29,529 nucleotides of DNA from JAFGED01 sp964551295 (GTDB lineage: Bacteria; Chloroflexota; Anaerolineae; B4-G1), in the NCBI GenBank assembly GCA_964551295.1, contig CAZKDJ010000033.1, positions 1 to 29,529 of the forward strand. The letters run 5' to 3'. Below are positions 1-7,975 of this stretch, one piece after another; position 1 is the first letter of the stretch, and every line of letters starts with the position of its first letter. The notes under the pieces were generated by a model. The model did not search any database. It had not been told where the DNA came from and worked only from the letters and a program-made list of their open reading frames with translations. Both the position numbers and the translations under genes were made by a program.

Positions 1-379
1 GATAATTGTTGCCGTCGTAGATGCGCAGGGCAGTCGTGTCGGGAGGCAACACGACTGTGCCGCTCGCCTGGATATTGACATTGTATTTGGCGTCCACCCC
101 CTCCAGATTTGTGAGGCCGGTGAGCACCTGTCCCCCATGCGAGGTGTGGGCATAGTGAACGGCCAATTCCTTTGCCTCCTCAATCCAGTAATCGGGTATC
201 TTGCTCAGGTCGGTACAGGTGTGATCGATGATGATCGGCTCGCCAAGCACCGCCTCATCGACCACAGGCGAACCGCTGTCCTTGGCAGGACCATCCCCTG
301 AGGCAAAAGATAGCCCTCTCGTGGACAGTCCCACCAACAGCACGCACAACCCCAAAGTTGTAAAAAGCCTTGTCTTCAT
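1..379 (-). CDS. Secreted protein of unknown function, N-terminal part (runs off window)
   Basis: This is the first 126 codons of a gene that continues past the left edge of the window. The ATG is preceded by AAAGGAG at good spacing. The product begins MKTRLFTTLGLCVLLVGL, a typical Sec signal peptide, and then a short linker. The visible mature region reads IIIDHTCTDLSKIPDYWIEE, followed by KELAVHYAHTSHGGQVLTGL. The D-H-T-x-x-D-L-S-K-I-P and YAHTSHGGQ blocks resemble a recurrent module in uncharacterised secreted bacterial proteins, but I cannot name its activity. It shares the MKTR start with the beta-helix protein at 2276-3937, so both may be cell-surface products. The reading frame is certain; the function is unknown. 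Confidence 0.8.
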   Translation of the reverse strand, partial: MKTRLFTTLGLCVLLVGLSTRGLSFASGDGPAKDSGSPVVDEAVLGEPIIIDHTCTDLSKIPDYWIEEAKELAVHYAHTSHGGQVLTGLTNLEGVDAKYNVNIQASGTVVLPPDTTALRIYDGNNY

Positions 380-499
380 GATAACTCCTTTCAAATATAG
401 ATTTTTGTAAAGACGGCCATTGTTCCCCGTCATCGTTCTCTCTATTGTATCCGCAAGGAACTGATTGGCAAAGCCACCGGGTCTGACTGGGCATCATAA

Positions 500-1068
500 G
501 ATCCGTACCACCGATCAGATCCTGAATCTGGACGACGAGCGCGCCAGCACCGGAGCCACCGTGCGCGATATCAAACCCCTCCAGCGTGATCCCCTGACCA
601 TAGAAGCAGGTGACGTATCATCTCAATATCTTGGGGGAATGTAGGTCGGATTGGCAATCCGACTTACTCTTGCCCCTACTTTTTGAGAAGATACAAGGTG
701 ACGACGGTGTCATTGTTTCGCAGTCGCGCCTGGTAGGGCACCTCGGAGCGGACGGTGACGCCCTGGGCAAACGTGCCGCGCAGGCGCACGCGGCCTGTAT
801 ACGTGCCCGGGCGCACCAGAATGAGACTGTCATCCGGCACGTTATCCAACGCGTAGGTGATGGTAGCCCACGAATCACCGGCCGTGCCCCCGGGGATGTC
901 ATCTGCGCCATCGATGGCCACATAATAGACGTCGCTCTGAGCATGCATCGACGACAAACCACCGAGCACTCTCGTTGGCATCGCCAGCAAGGTCAGCGTA
1001 AGAGCCAGTCCCAAGAACCTCGGCGCGATATGAGCACTCATTATGCAATTGAACCAAAGGGGTAGCAT
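500..1068 (-). pseudogene. Broken right-handed beta-helix (pectate-lyase-like) secreted protein
   Basis: Two pieces of one gene are separated by a 78-bp insertion at 616-693. The 5' piece starts at ATG 1068 or, more likely, ATG 1041 (MSAHIAPRFLGLALTLTLLA, a signal peptide). It continues YYVAIDGADDIPGGTAGDSW, typical of the DUF1565/beta-helix N-terminus, then NNDTVVTL, and hits a stop inside the insertion. Beyond the insertion the same frame resumes with CFYGQGITLEGFDIAHGG and AGALVVQIQDLIGGTD, a classic beta-helix rung. Removing the insertion plus one target copy gives NNDTVVT-CFYGQG in frame. After about 500 the homology stops and unrelated sequence follows, so the 3' part is deleted as well. 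No clear ribosome site is visible. I am confident it is non-functional as drawn; an assembly error at the 3' side is possible. Confidence 0.75.
616..693. mobile_element. MITE-like element, copy A (78 bp, inside a beta-helix gene)
   Basis: The ends are imperfect inverted repeats: TATCATCTCAATA on the left and TTTTTGAGAAGATA on the right (reverse complement TATCTTCTCAAAAA). The interior carries a hairpin with arms GTCGGATT (645-652) and AATCCGAC (656-663), extended by GTAG/TTAC. Flanking it are CAGGTGACG (607-615) and CAAGGTGACG (694-703), a near-perfect 9-bp target duplication. Excising it restores the frame of the host gene. It encodes nothing and must be moved by a transposase elsewhere; none is in this window. 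Confidence 0.82.
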
Positions 1069-1096
1069 GGTCAGAGGACGGCTCGTCCCTTTTCCC

Positions 1097-1140
1097 CACC
1101 TTCTCTCCCTTCTTCGGCTAGTGAAGAAGGGAGAGAGGTG
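1097..1140. repeat. Palindromic intergenic repeat
   Basis: CACCTTCTCTCCCTTCTTC (1097-1115) is complementary to GAAGAAGGGAGAGAGGTG (1123-1140) with a single bulged base and a 7-nt loop. The stem of about 18 bp is purine/pyrimidine biased and not followed by a T-run in either direction, so it looks like a REP-type palindrome more than a terminator. It sits in the gene-free stretch 1069-1540, which otherwise holds only the second MITE-like copy and the response-regulator terminator. Confidence 0.6.
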
Positions 1141-1321
1141 TGATGGGAGGTGCTAAAGGGGAAGACATAAATCCACGCATAGGCAAACTGCTCACAACTG
1201 TTGCCAATGAACAGCCTCGCCTTCATAACAGCCAGACATACTCCCACACTACCCGCAAAAGCGTGCGAGTCACCCTCTCTACTATACTGTGAGAGGATTG
1301 CATCCCAATAAGGCTTTAGAG

Positions 1322-1411
1322 TATCTTCTCAATAGGGGGGGTGGGGGGGGGGGGTGGGGGGTGCCCCCCCCCCCCCCCCCCCCCCCCGCCCCCCAGATTA
1401 TTGAGATGATA
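1322..1411. mobile_element. MITE-like element, copy B (interior poly-G/poly-C)
   Basis: The same ends as copy A are present: TATCTTCTCAATA (1322-1334) and TATTGAGATGATA (1399-1411), inverted repeats differing at one position. GGCTTTAGA occurs on both sides (1312-1320 and 1412-1420), a 9-bp target duplication. The interior is a run of G with three T interruptions (1335-1363) followed by a run of C with a single G (about 1364-1394). Copy A has ordinary sequence there, so this interior may be a sequencing or assembly artefact in a strong hairpin. Confidence 0.75.
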
Positions 1412-1480
1412 GGCTTTAGACGAGTATACCACTTCCCCGGATGGATGTCATCGGACTAAAGTAGGATTTCCAAACTACAG

Positions 1481-1503
1481 AAAAAGCCGGCGTTGCCGCC
1501 GAC
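1481..1503 (-). terminator. Intrinsic terminator of the response-regulator gene
   Basis: Read on the minus strand, GTCGGCG and CGCCGGC form a 7-bp stem (one G-T pair) around a GCAA tetraloop, immediately followed by TTTTT. It lies about 40 bp after the stop of the response-regulator gene, the expected place for a Rho-independent terminator. Confidence 0.8.
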
Positions 1504-1540
1504 CTTTTACCGGTGATCGCACAGGACCTTGGTACTAGAC

Positions 1541-2176
1541 TCATTCTAGTTGAATGATCTTGTCCTTAAGTGCCTTCGTCACAGCCTCGGTCCGACTCTT
1601 GACGCCTAGCTTGGCGATGATTTGAGTGACGTGGTTCTTGACCGTGCGCTCGGTGATGTTGAGCTTCTTGGCGATCCCCCTATTGCGCAGTCCCTTTGCC
1701 AGCAAGCCCAACACCTCGTATTCTCGCTTGGTAAGATTGTGTCCCCTCTGCGCGGCCGAAACGCGCTTCACCAGCTTGGTGGCAATATGAGCGGGCAACA
1801 GCGACTCGCCGCGGGCCGCTGCACGGACAACTTCCAAAAGCTCCTCCAGTTCACTACCCTTGAGCACATAACCCTTCGCCCCCGCCTGAATGGTCCGGTA
1901 GATGTACTCGTCCTGGTCAAAGGAGCTGAGGATTACCACCTGCGCCTCGGGGACGTGTTTCTTGATCTGGCGGGTCGCCTCGATCCCCCCTACCCCGGGC
2001 ATCTGCACGTCTATCAAAACCACGTCAGGGCGAAGCTCCTTGGCCAGCCGAATCGCCTCCTGACCGTCGCAAGCCTCACCCACTACTTCAAACTCACCCG
2101 CGCCCTGGAGCATGACCACCAGCCCCTCACGGACGACGAGATGATCGTCGGCAACCAACACTTTGATCTTGCTCAT
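1541..2176 (-). CDS. NarL/FixJ-type response regulator (receiver + LuxR HTH), candidate ComA-like regulator
   Basis: A 211-residue response regulator. I chose the ATG at 2176 (MSKIKVLVADDHLVVREGL), preceded by GGGGG at suitable spacing; an upstream in-frame start at 2215 would add 13 residues not typical of the family. The receiver domain shows the acidic pair D10-D11, phospho-acceptor D56 (VLIDVQMPG), S84-S85 and K106 (GYVLKG). A LuxR-type helix-turn-helix begins near residue 148 (LTKREYEVL) and contains ERTVKNHVTQIIAKLGV. Such proteins, including ComA, bind DNA as dimers when phosphorylated. It has its own promoter (2207-2234) and terminator (1481-1503). It is the only receiver protein in the window and lies one gene downstream of the sensor kinase, so pairing is likely but unproven. 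Kinases that partner NarL-type regulators usually carry HisKA_3, which the neighbour does not. Confidence 0.93.
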   Translation of the reverse strand: MSKIKVLVADDHLVVREGLVVMLQGAGEFEVVGEACDGQEAIRLAKELRPDVVLIDVQMPGVGGIEATRQIKKHVPEAQVVILSSFDQDEYIYRTIQAGAKGYVLKGSELEELLEVVRAAARGESLLPAHIATKLVKRVSAAQRGHNLTKREYEVLGLLAKGLRNRGIAKKLNITERTVKNHVTQIIAKLGVKSRTEAVTKALKDKIIQLE

Positions 2177-2206
2177 ACACAGCCCCCCTGGTCTCAGTAC
2201 CCGTAT

Positions 2207-2234
2207 ATTGTACAACGAATGCCTCTAAATGCAA
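2207..2234 (-). promoter_or_regulatory. Sigma-70-type promoter of the response regulator
   Basis: On the minus strand TTGCAT and TACAAT are separated by 16 bp; transcription would start about 25 nt before the ATG at 2176. It matches the spacing of the promoters of the peptide gene (9305-9332) and the padR gene (27896-27923). Confidence 0.6.
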
Positions 2235-2275
2235 TTCGCACGACAGCCTGGGGAGCAGCGAGGGCATCCCGAACG

Positions 2276-3937
2276 TCAGTCATCCTTAAGGATCAGGGGC
2301 AAGCAACCTTCGATGACGGGCCAAAAGGCGTTGTTGGATAGGTCCGATTGTCCGCCAGCGCCCTGCGTCCTGAGGGCAAAGTAGACCGTCTTCTCTCCAG
2401 CGTATGGAACCACTGCCGTGTAGGTCTCTACATCACCAAGTAGCGCGTCGGTGAGCAGTGTAGCGCCATCCCAGCTGGACTCTGCAATCAGGGTCTCGGA
2501 ATAACGCAGCGTCGTGGTGATCGCATCTGGCGGCGCACTCCAGGCCAACACAGCCGTCAACACACCGGTGCCCGTAATGGCGTCGGTCACGCGTAAATCC
2601 GTCACGGCTGCGGGAGGAGGAGGGCGGTATTCGTCGGCGCCCACATCGGCGGCCGGGCCAATGGGCCGCCAGTCACCGTCGATATCGCCGGGCACATCGG
2701 GCGGCGCTGCGACCAGATCGATAGCCGCGGTCGCCGTCGATGCCAGGTGTAGATCGCCGCCCGCCCCGTCGACGAACAGGGTCAGCGGTGCGTCGGTCAC
2801 GTTCCCCTCCAGGGTGGCGCTGCCGCTCCGGTCCCGCAAGTTGTGGCTGACCAGGTTGTTGACCAGATCGACGTCGGTGTGATCAAAGCGCCACTCGATG
2901 GATGAAAAGGGCATCTGCGTCGAAGCGACCGTGTTGTGCAGCACGCGGGCGCCGCACGCCTGCCACAGGCAAACGCCGCAATCAAACCCATAATCGGACG
3001 AGAATAACCCACCATCGCTGGCAAAGACAAAGTTGTTGCGAATGACGCCTCCATAGTGATCGACGTACCCGCCACCGGCACCAGGGCAAGGGTTATCCAA
3101 ATACACCCGCTTGTTGCTGGCGCTCTCCGACATGCCGAACCCGATGCCACGGGCGTTGTCGCGAAGCACGTTGCGCTCGACCTGCGTATCGCGGCAACTG
3201 ACCCACATGTGAACGCCGTGCTCGGAGAGCCCCTCCGGGCACCAAAACCCCTCGATGACGTTATCACGGATGACCCAATCCCGAGCCTGGTGCGCGTCTA
3301 CACCGCCCGTGTAGCAGTCGTTGCGAATGTGAGATCGCCCAACGTCGGTCAGCTCAATGTGCGAGCAAGCGATCTCACCGTTGTCTGGAAAATAGAGCGC
3401 GTTGTCCCCTGTGTACGGGTTGATCTTGATCGCTTGCTCGCCAGGGTCAACAATGTGAACATTGTAGATCAGCGTACCCACCGTATCGGCGCTGCTGGTG
3501 GACATCACGTGGATAGGATGGTAGTAGGCCTCCCGCAGCGTCACGTCGGCGATGGTGATATTCGAGGCGACGATCTGGACGATCTCGGTAGTGGCATAGT
3601 TGCCGTCCAGAACGACGGCCTCGCGGTTCCCGCTGGCAGAGCGCAGCGTCACATTGGGGGTATCGACCCGCAGATAGGCGCCGTCCAGGTTGTACACCCC
3701 ATCTGCGATAGAGATCGTGTCGCCGGCCTGGGCATTGTTCACCGCGCTCACGAGCCCGGCGACGCTGGAGACGGGGACAACGCGGCCGGTAGGCCCGGCA
3801 AGCGGTGGACAAAGGTCGTCCGCCACGGCACTGTTCTTCCCGGTCCCGTCCCCAACCAGAGAGGCCGATAGCGAATGTGAACCTGTGGGAAGAGACAAAG
3901 TCAATGCAAATAACAGAAGGAACACCCGCGTCTTCAT
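2276..3937 (-). CDS. Secreted right-handed beta-helix protein with C-terminal FN3-like domain
   Basis: The 553-residue product starts at an ATG with a strong GGAGG ribosome site. Residues 1-25 (MKTRVFLLLFALTLSLPTGS...) form a signal peptide. Residues about 60-385 are a parallel beta-helix: short repeated rungs such as NVTLRSASG, NITIADVTL, DWVIRDNVIEG, TQVERNVLRDNARG and GVIRNNFVFAS, with many asparagines, as in pectate-lyase-like folds. The domain closes with DIDGDWRPIGPAADVGADEY (about 418-437), a common end of such helices. Residues about 443-540 look like a fibronectin III/Ig-type sandwich. The chain ends CLPLILKDD, resembling the hydrophobic LPLVL-type tail common on secreted Chloroflexota proteins. 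Several cysteines in the helix could form disulfides. Substrate is unknown; polysaccharide binding or cleavage is the family's usual role, but I see no definite catalytic set. It lies between the sensor kinase and the response regulator and might be a target of that circuit. Confidence 0.88.
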   Translation of the reverse strand: MKTRVFLLLFALTLSLPTGSHSLSASLVGDGTGKNSAVADDLCPPLAGPTGRVVPVSSVAGLVSAVNNAQAGDTISIADGVYNLDGAYLRVDTPNVTLRSASGNREAVVLDGNYATTEIVQIVASNITIADVTLREAYYHPIHVMSTSSADTVGTLIYNVHIVDPGEQAIKINPYTGDNALYFPDNGEIACSHIELTDVGRSHIRNDCYTGGVDAHQARDWVIRDNVIEGFWCPEGLSEHGVHMWVSCRDTQVERNVLRDNARGIGFGMSESASNKRVYLDNPCPGAGGGYVDHYGGVIRNNFVFASDGGLFSSDYGFDCGVCLWQACGARVLHNTVASTQMPFSSIEWRFDHTDVDLVNNLVSHNLRDRSGSATLEGNVTDAPLTLFVDGAGGDLHLASTATAAIDLVAAPPDVPGDIDGDWRPIGPAADVGADEYRPPPPAAVTDLRVTDAITGTGVLTAVLAWSAPPDAITTTLRYSETLIAESSWDGATLLTDALLGDVETYTAVVPYAGEKTVYFALRTQGAGGQSDLSNNAFWPVIEGCLPLILKDD

Positions 3938-3951
3938 TTGTCCTCCTTTTT

Positions 3952-4046
3952 ACCGCCGAGACGCCGAGGACGCAGAGCTGTACGTTTTCGCAGAGAAACA
4001 AGTTGTCTCTCTGCGGCCAGAATGAATTCCTCTGCGTCTCTGCGGT
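3952..4046. repeat. Inverted-repeat intergenic element (ACCGC-AGAGACGC type)
   Basis: ACCGCCGAGACGCCGAGG (3952-3969, followed by ACGCAGAG) and CCTCTGCGTCTCTGCGGT (4029-4046) are inverted copies matching at 16 of 18 positions, about 60 bp apart. I recall similar CGCAGAGACGCAGAGG repeats scattered in environmental genomes. It starts only 14 bp upstream of the beta-helix start codon, so it lies in that gene's leader or promoter region. The rest of 4047-4206 shows no further feature beyond a weak TATAAA near 4060-4066 on the minus strand. Confidence 0.6.
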
Positions 4047-4206
4047 GAGCAGTTACCCGAATTTTATAAAGTGTAAGTGAAGGTCACAGATAGACGTGGT
4101 GCGGGCATGCCTGGGAAAAGGGAGGATCGTACCTTTGAGCAAGAGATCCTGAGAAACCAACCTCAACACCCAATCCACACAGCCGGAATAGGAAACTACC
4201 TGCTGC

Positions 4207-7200
4207 TTATGCAACGGGCAACCAGATGGTAAAAGTGGAACCCACACCCTCGCGGCTCTCCACCGTTATCCCTCCGCCGTGCAGTTCCACAATCTCTCTC
4301 GAAATCGCCAGCCCTAACCCCGTCCCAGGCACATCCAGCAATCGAGCATGTTCCCCCCGAAAGAACCGCTCAAAGACGTGTGGCAACTCCTCCTGTGGTA
4401 TCCCTATCCCAGAATCTGCCACTGTCACCACAGCCCGCACACGGCCATTCTCGCCCTCCTCGCTGACAGAAACCACGACCTCTCCCCCCGACAGGGTGTA
4501 GTGAATCGAGTTTGCCACCAGGTTGTCCAAGACCTGCATGATTCGATTGGGATCCACTAGAGCCACCGGCTCTTGCTCCGCCAATTGACAACTCAGCGTC
4601 AATCCCTGCCCCTCCGCGGTCGCCCGGTGGCTGGCAACGACCTCGGCAGCCAATTCGTTGAGCGAGGTCAGGTGGGGTTCCATCTCCAGACGCCCGGCGT
4701 CGATGCGCGAGATCTGCAGAATATCCTCGACCAGCTTGGCCTGCCGATCAGCCTCTTGCACGAGCATCTCCAGGTATTCACGCATCTTTTGGGGTGACGA
4801 TCTTTGCATGAGAGCCGCGTACAACTTGATCGTCGTGATGGGCGTCCGCAACTCGTGAGAAACGTCGGATACGAAACGGGACTTCATCCTGTCCAACGCC
4901 TTTAGGTGGCTGATATCGTGAGCGGCGATCACCACCGCCGCACCCTTCATTCCCGGCTCAAGAATCGGCGCGGCGGTCAGTTCCAGATCCAGCTCGGCCA
5001 GCTCCAGAACGGCTTCCGACCGCTGCTCAGCCTGTGCCACCAGGCGACGCACCGTCTCCTGCAGTTGCTCGGCATCCTCAGGCGAAAGAACATACGTAAG
5101 CCATTCTGTGACCACGGGGTTAGCCTCGAGTATTTCCCCCTCCATATTGGCAACGATGATGCCATCGGTGGAGCTGTGTAGAATCGCCCGAAGCCAAGCA
5201 TACTGAGCCTGGAGTTCGGCAGTACGCTCCATCACCCGCTGCTCCAACCGACGCGCATAGTCCCGCTGCTCCCGGTGCAATCCAGCATTTTCGATAGCGC
5301 CAGCCGCCTGGCCTCCGATGGTCATGGCCAGCTTGACCTGTTTATCAGTAAAGGCGTTGCCAACCTCAGGACGGTCCAGCGCCATCAGGCCCACCACTCG
5401 CTCCCGGCTAATCACCGGCACGAGGAGCAAGCATCCCACGTCGAATGACTCGACCCATTGACGTGGGATAGAGGAAGCACGCACGTCGGGGATGAACAGC
5501 GGACGACGCTCCCCAATGGCCTCAACCGCCTCGGGCACACCCTCCACCCGTCGGGGATAAAGCGCCTGTGTGAAAAGCTGCCTTTCCTCCGGATCGATCT
5601 CACCGGAGGCGAGCTGAGACATGATGGGATGCAGATTTTCCTCACTTTCGTCTAGCAGAAGAACCGTGCAGCGATCAGCTTGACACGTGCGGGCGGCCCG
5701 AACAGCAACTTCCTCGAGAATGTGATCCAATTCCAACGTCGAGTTGATGGCCCCGGCGATCTCTAGCAACAGACTAGCTTCTTCAGCACGCCGCCGCTGC
5801 TCGGCGTAGAGGTACGCGTTCTCGATAGCGACGGCTGCGTGGTTGGCGAAAGCCTGCAAGCGCTTCGCATCGGCAAGAGAAAACTGACTCGGACGTGTAC
5901 CATCTACATTCAAGAAACCCACTGTGTGCCCCCCCACTTGGATAGGAGCACCAACATAAGATAGCAACCACTCCTGTCCTTCTAGCACCACCCAATCGGG
6001 ATCAGCGGTTGTGTCCCCTACGATAACGGGCTCTTCCGTCCGTACCATCCTCACAAACGTGGGAAAATCAGCAATGGGTAAAGAGAGATCCATCATAAGA
6101 TCTTTAGCGCCCAGCTTCTCTTGACCCCGCCAGCGGACAATGCGCGCGACGCCGCCATTTTCCATCAACATGATGCTGAAGGCATCTCCAGCGACGACGC
6201 GTTCCACCTGCTCCAGAATGCGATCGAGCACCGGGTCTAACTGCAACGTGCTATCGACGGCGGCAGCAGCGGCTGCCAGAGCCTCGGCCAACTCCCGCTG
6301 CCCTCGCTCAGCTTGGAAAAGGCGGCTGTTCTCAATAGCCACAGCCACCTGCCTAGCCAGGGAGCTCAGAAGCACGATGTCGCTATGAGGATAGTAGTCG
6401 TCTGGATCGCGTCGCCCAAAGAGCCAGACCCCCACCGTATTTTCTCGCATCTCGAGAGGAATCACCAACCGTACCCAGCCCCACTCACCCCGTGCTTCAG
6501 GCATAGGTGATCTATACCGACCCGCCGAGGCCAACAACCGCCGCACCTGCTCGCCGGTCACCGATGTCTCATCCAACGTGATGCCACGCGCATAGATGAA
6601 ACCAAAGGTGCCATCCTCCGTCAAAAGGAGCGCCGACTGACGAATGAGCAGGCTCGGCGCCACCTCGTCGGCCAGCAACTGGGCCAGCGTGTCGCGATCG
6701 AGCGCCGTGACGATCCGGCTGGTAAAGACGCGGAGAACCTCGTCCGGGTCGTGCCTGGCGTCGTAAGCCAGCCGGTCAATCAACCGCTGAAAACGAGCAC
6801 GCAGCGGCAGCGCGGCGATGACGAAAAGCAGCGAGATCACCAAGCCGAAAACGACGGAATCGCCATTGAGCCACTGGCTTCCAATAGAGAAAACGAGAGC
6901 GAAAACCGTGGCATACAACAGGAAGAAACTGTATGAACTCAACAGTCGATTGGCCCTGAACTCCAACGTGCCCAAGCGGCGCTTGTAGATGGCGTAGATG
7001 TAAAAGAACGGCAACAGGGGAATTGCAAAAGCCAGGACATATAAAGTCAGTCCTCTTGGAAGAGATACATCGAGAAGCACCGGAGCAATCCATAACACAA
7101 TTGCCGGGCCAAACGCCAGCCCTGTCCCAATCAACATCAAGCGTACTGCAAGTTTGTCCAACAAGTCCCTAGTCAGCAATCGAAAGATTAAAAGCCCCAA

Positions 7201-7974
7201 GCTACTCAAAAAGGCCAATAGCAACCCTACATAGTACAACGTTCCATGGAGCACCTGAAAGAGATCGAGAATGGCCAATACGATGGCAATTACATAGATA
7301 GGCAAAATTCGCCAGTGCCGTCGGAGAAGAGAACTTGGAACGACGAGATGGAGATGCAAATAGATGGGCGTCCAAAGCCATGCAAGTGAGTGCTGGAGCG
7401 GAGAAGCATAGGCCATTCCTCGAAACGAGTGTGCTCCCACCGCCAGCCAGATTGCGGTCACGTAGTTGAATAGGACCAGCAGCCACCACCGCAGGTCGCG
7501 AGGGCGCAGAAGCAGCAGGATGAGCGTCCCGGCGAACCAAAAAGGGATGTACAAAGGTAAGCTATCCATCAGGCGACGGACTCGACCTATATTCGTGGGG
7601 CCGAGCATTCGCCAGTCGGTGGTCAGTTCCTGATCGCCTCGGCGAAATGTGATCGGCACAGTTTCGCCAGGGTCATAGCCACCAAAGAGAACGCCAGTTC
7701 TGTCGCGCCGATGGCCGCCGTATGTAAAGTCACCGACAACCAACATCTGATCCCCAACCTGTAGAGTGACTCGGTTTGCCTCACACCAAACCGAGTCAAC
7801 TTCACAGGATTCGATCGCCGTGACTGTCCAATCTGCCCCCCAATCAAGCCCGGGATATGGCGCCAGGTAGACGGCTGCGTAAGTGTAAAACAGGCACACG
7901 GCAAGCGCAAGAACCGACAGCAAGACGAGCCACCAGTTCGGCGTGCGGAGAAAATCGCCATTTTGAGCCCCCAT
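4207..7974 (-). CDS. Multi-pass sensor histidine kinase with three GAF domains and PAS; candidate ComP-like pheromone receptor
   Basis: A 1255-residue hybrid of membrane sensor and cytoplasmic kinase. One TM helix (about 14-36) is followed by an extracytoplasmic segment of about 100 residues that looks PDZ-like (LQVGDQMLVVGD, then DPGETVPITFRRGDQEL). Roughly nine further TM helices fill 140-392. The cytoplasmic part holds GAF1 (about 410-552), GAF2 (578-722), GAF3 (745-897), a coiled coil, PAS (926-1025), HisKA with phospho-acceptor H1040 (SDVSHELRTP), and HATPase_c with N box DNLVANSIHYT (N1151/N1155), G1 DSGIGIP (D1187) and G2 GTGLGL. It should autophosphorylate and signal to a response regulator. 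The ATG lies one base past the stop of the prenyl-synthase gene (TGA-T-ATG), indicating translational coupling. A first TM, an outside PDZ-like domain and a polytopic bundle recall ComP, but ComP has HisKA_3, no GAF array and about 770 residues. The kinase call is firm; the ligand is inferred from context. Confidence 0.93.
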   Translation of the reverse strand: MGAQNGDFLRTPNWWLVLLSVLALAVCLFYTYAAVYLAPYPGLDWGADWTVTAIESCEVDSVWCEANRVTLQVGDQMLVVGDFTYGGHRRDRTGVLFGGYDPGETVPITFRRGDQELTTDWRMLGPTNIGRVRRLMDSLPLYIPFWFAGTLILLLLRPRDLRWWLLVLFNYVTAIWLAVGAHSFRGMAYASPLQHSLAWLWTPIYLHLHLVVPSSLLRRHWRILPIYVIAIVLAILDLFQVLHGTLYYVGLLLAFLSSLGLLIFRLLTRDLLDKLAVRLMLIGTGLAFGPAIVLWIAPVLLDVSLPRGLTLYVLAFAIPLLPFFYIYAIYKRRLGTLEFRANRLLSSYSFFLLYATVFALVFSIGSQWLNGDSVVFGLVISLLFVIAALPLRARFQRLIDRLAYDARHDPDEVLRVFTSRIVTALDRDTLAQLLADEVAPSLLIRQSALLLTEDGTFGFIYARGITLDETSVTGEQVRRLLASAGRYRSPMPEARGEWGWVRLVIPLEMRENTVGVWLFGRRDPDDYYPHSDIVLLSSLARQVAVAIENSRLFQAERGQRELAEALAAAAAAVDSTLQLDPVLDRILEQVERVVAGDAFSIMLMENGGVARIVRWRGQEKLGAKDLMMDLSLPIADFPTFVRMVRTEEPVIVGDTTADPDWVVLEGQEWLLSYVGAPIQVGGHTVGFLNVDGTRPSQFSLADAKRLQAFANHAAVAIENAYLYAEQRRRAEEASLLLEIAGAINSTLELDHILEEVAVRAARTCQADRCTVLLLDESEENLHPIMSQLASGEIDPEERQLFTQALYPRRVEGVPEAVEAIGERRPLFIPDVRASSIPRQWVESFDVGCLLLVPVISRERVVGLMALDRPEVGNAFTDKQVKLAMTIGGQAAGAIENAGLHREQRDYARRLEQRVMERTAELQAQYAWLRAILHSSTDGIIVANMEGEILEANPVVTEWLTYVLSPEDAEQLQETVRRLVAQAEQRSEAVLELAELDLELTAAPILEPGMKGAAVVIAAHDISHLKALDRMKSRFVSDVSHELRTPITTIKLYAALMQRSSPQKMREYLEMLVQEADRQAKLVEDILQISRIDAGRLEMEPHLTSLNELAAEVVASHRATAEGQGLTLSCQLAEQEPVALVDPNRIMQVLDNLVANSIHYTLSGGEVVVSVSEEGENGRVRAVVTVADSGIGIPQEELPHVFERFFRGEHARLLDVPGTGLGLAISREIVELHGGGITVESREGVGSTFTIWLPVA

Positions 7975-7975
7975 A

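Noticed and set aside
255..497. 80-codon minus-strand ORF beginning MMPSQTRW
   Set aside because: It is the out-of-homology tail of the broken beta-helix frame, overlapping the start of the secreted-protein gene at 1-379 in another frame; no ribosome site.
1335..1394. G-quadruplex regulatory element
   Set aside because: The G-run could form a quadruplex, but it is joined to an equal C-run inside a MITE-like element and is better explained as a hairpin or sequencing artefact.
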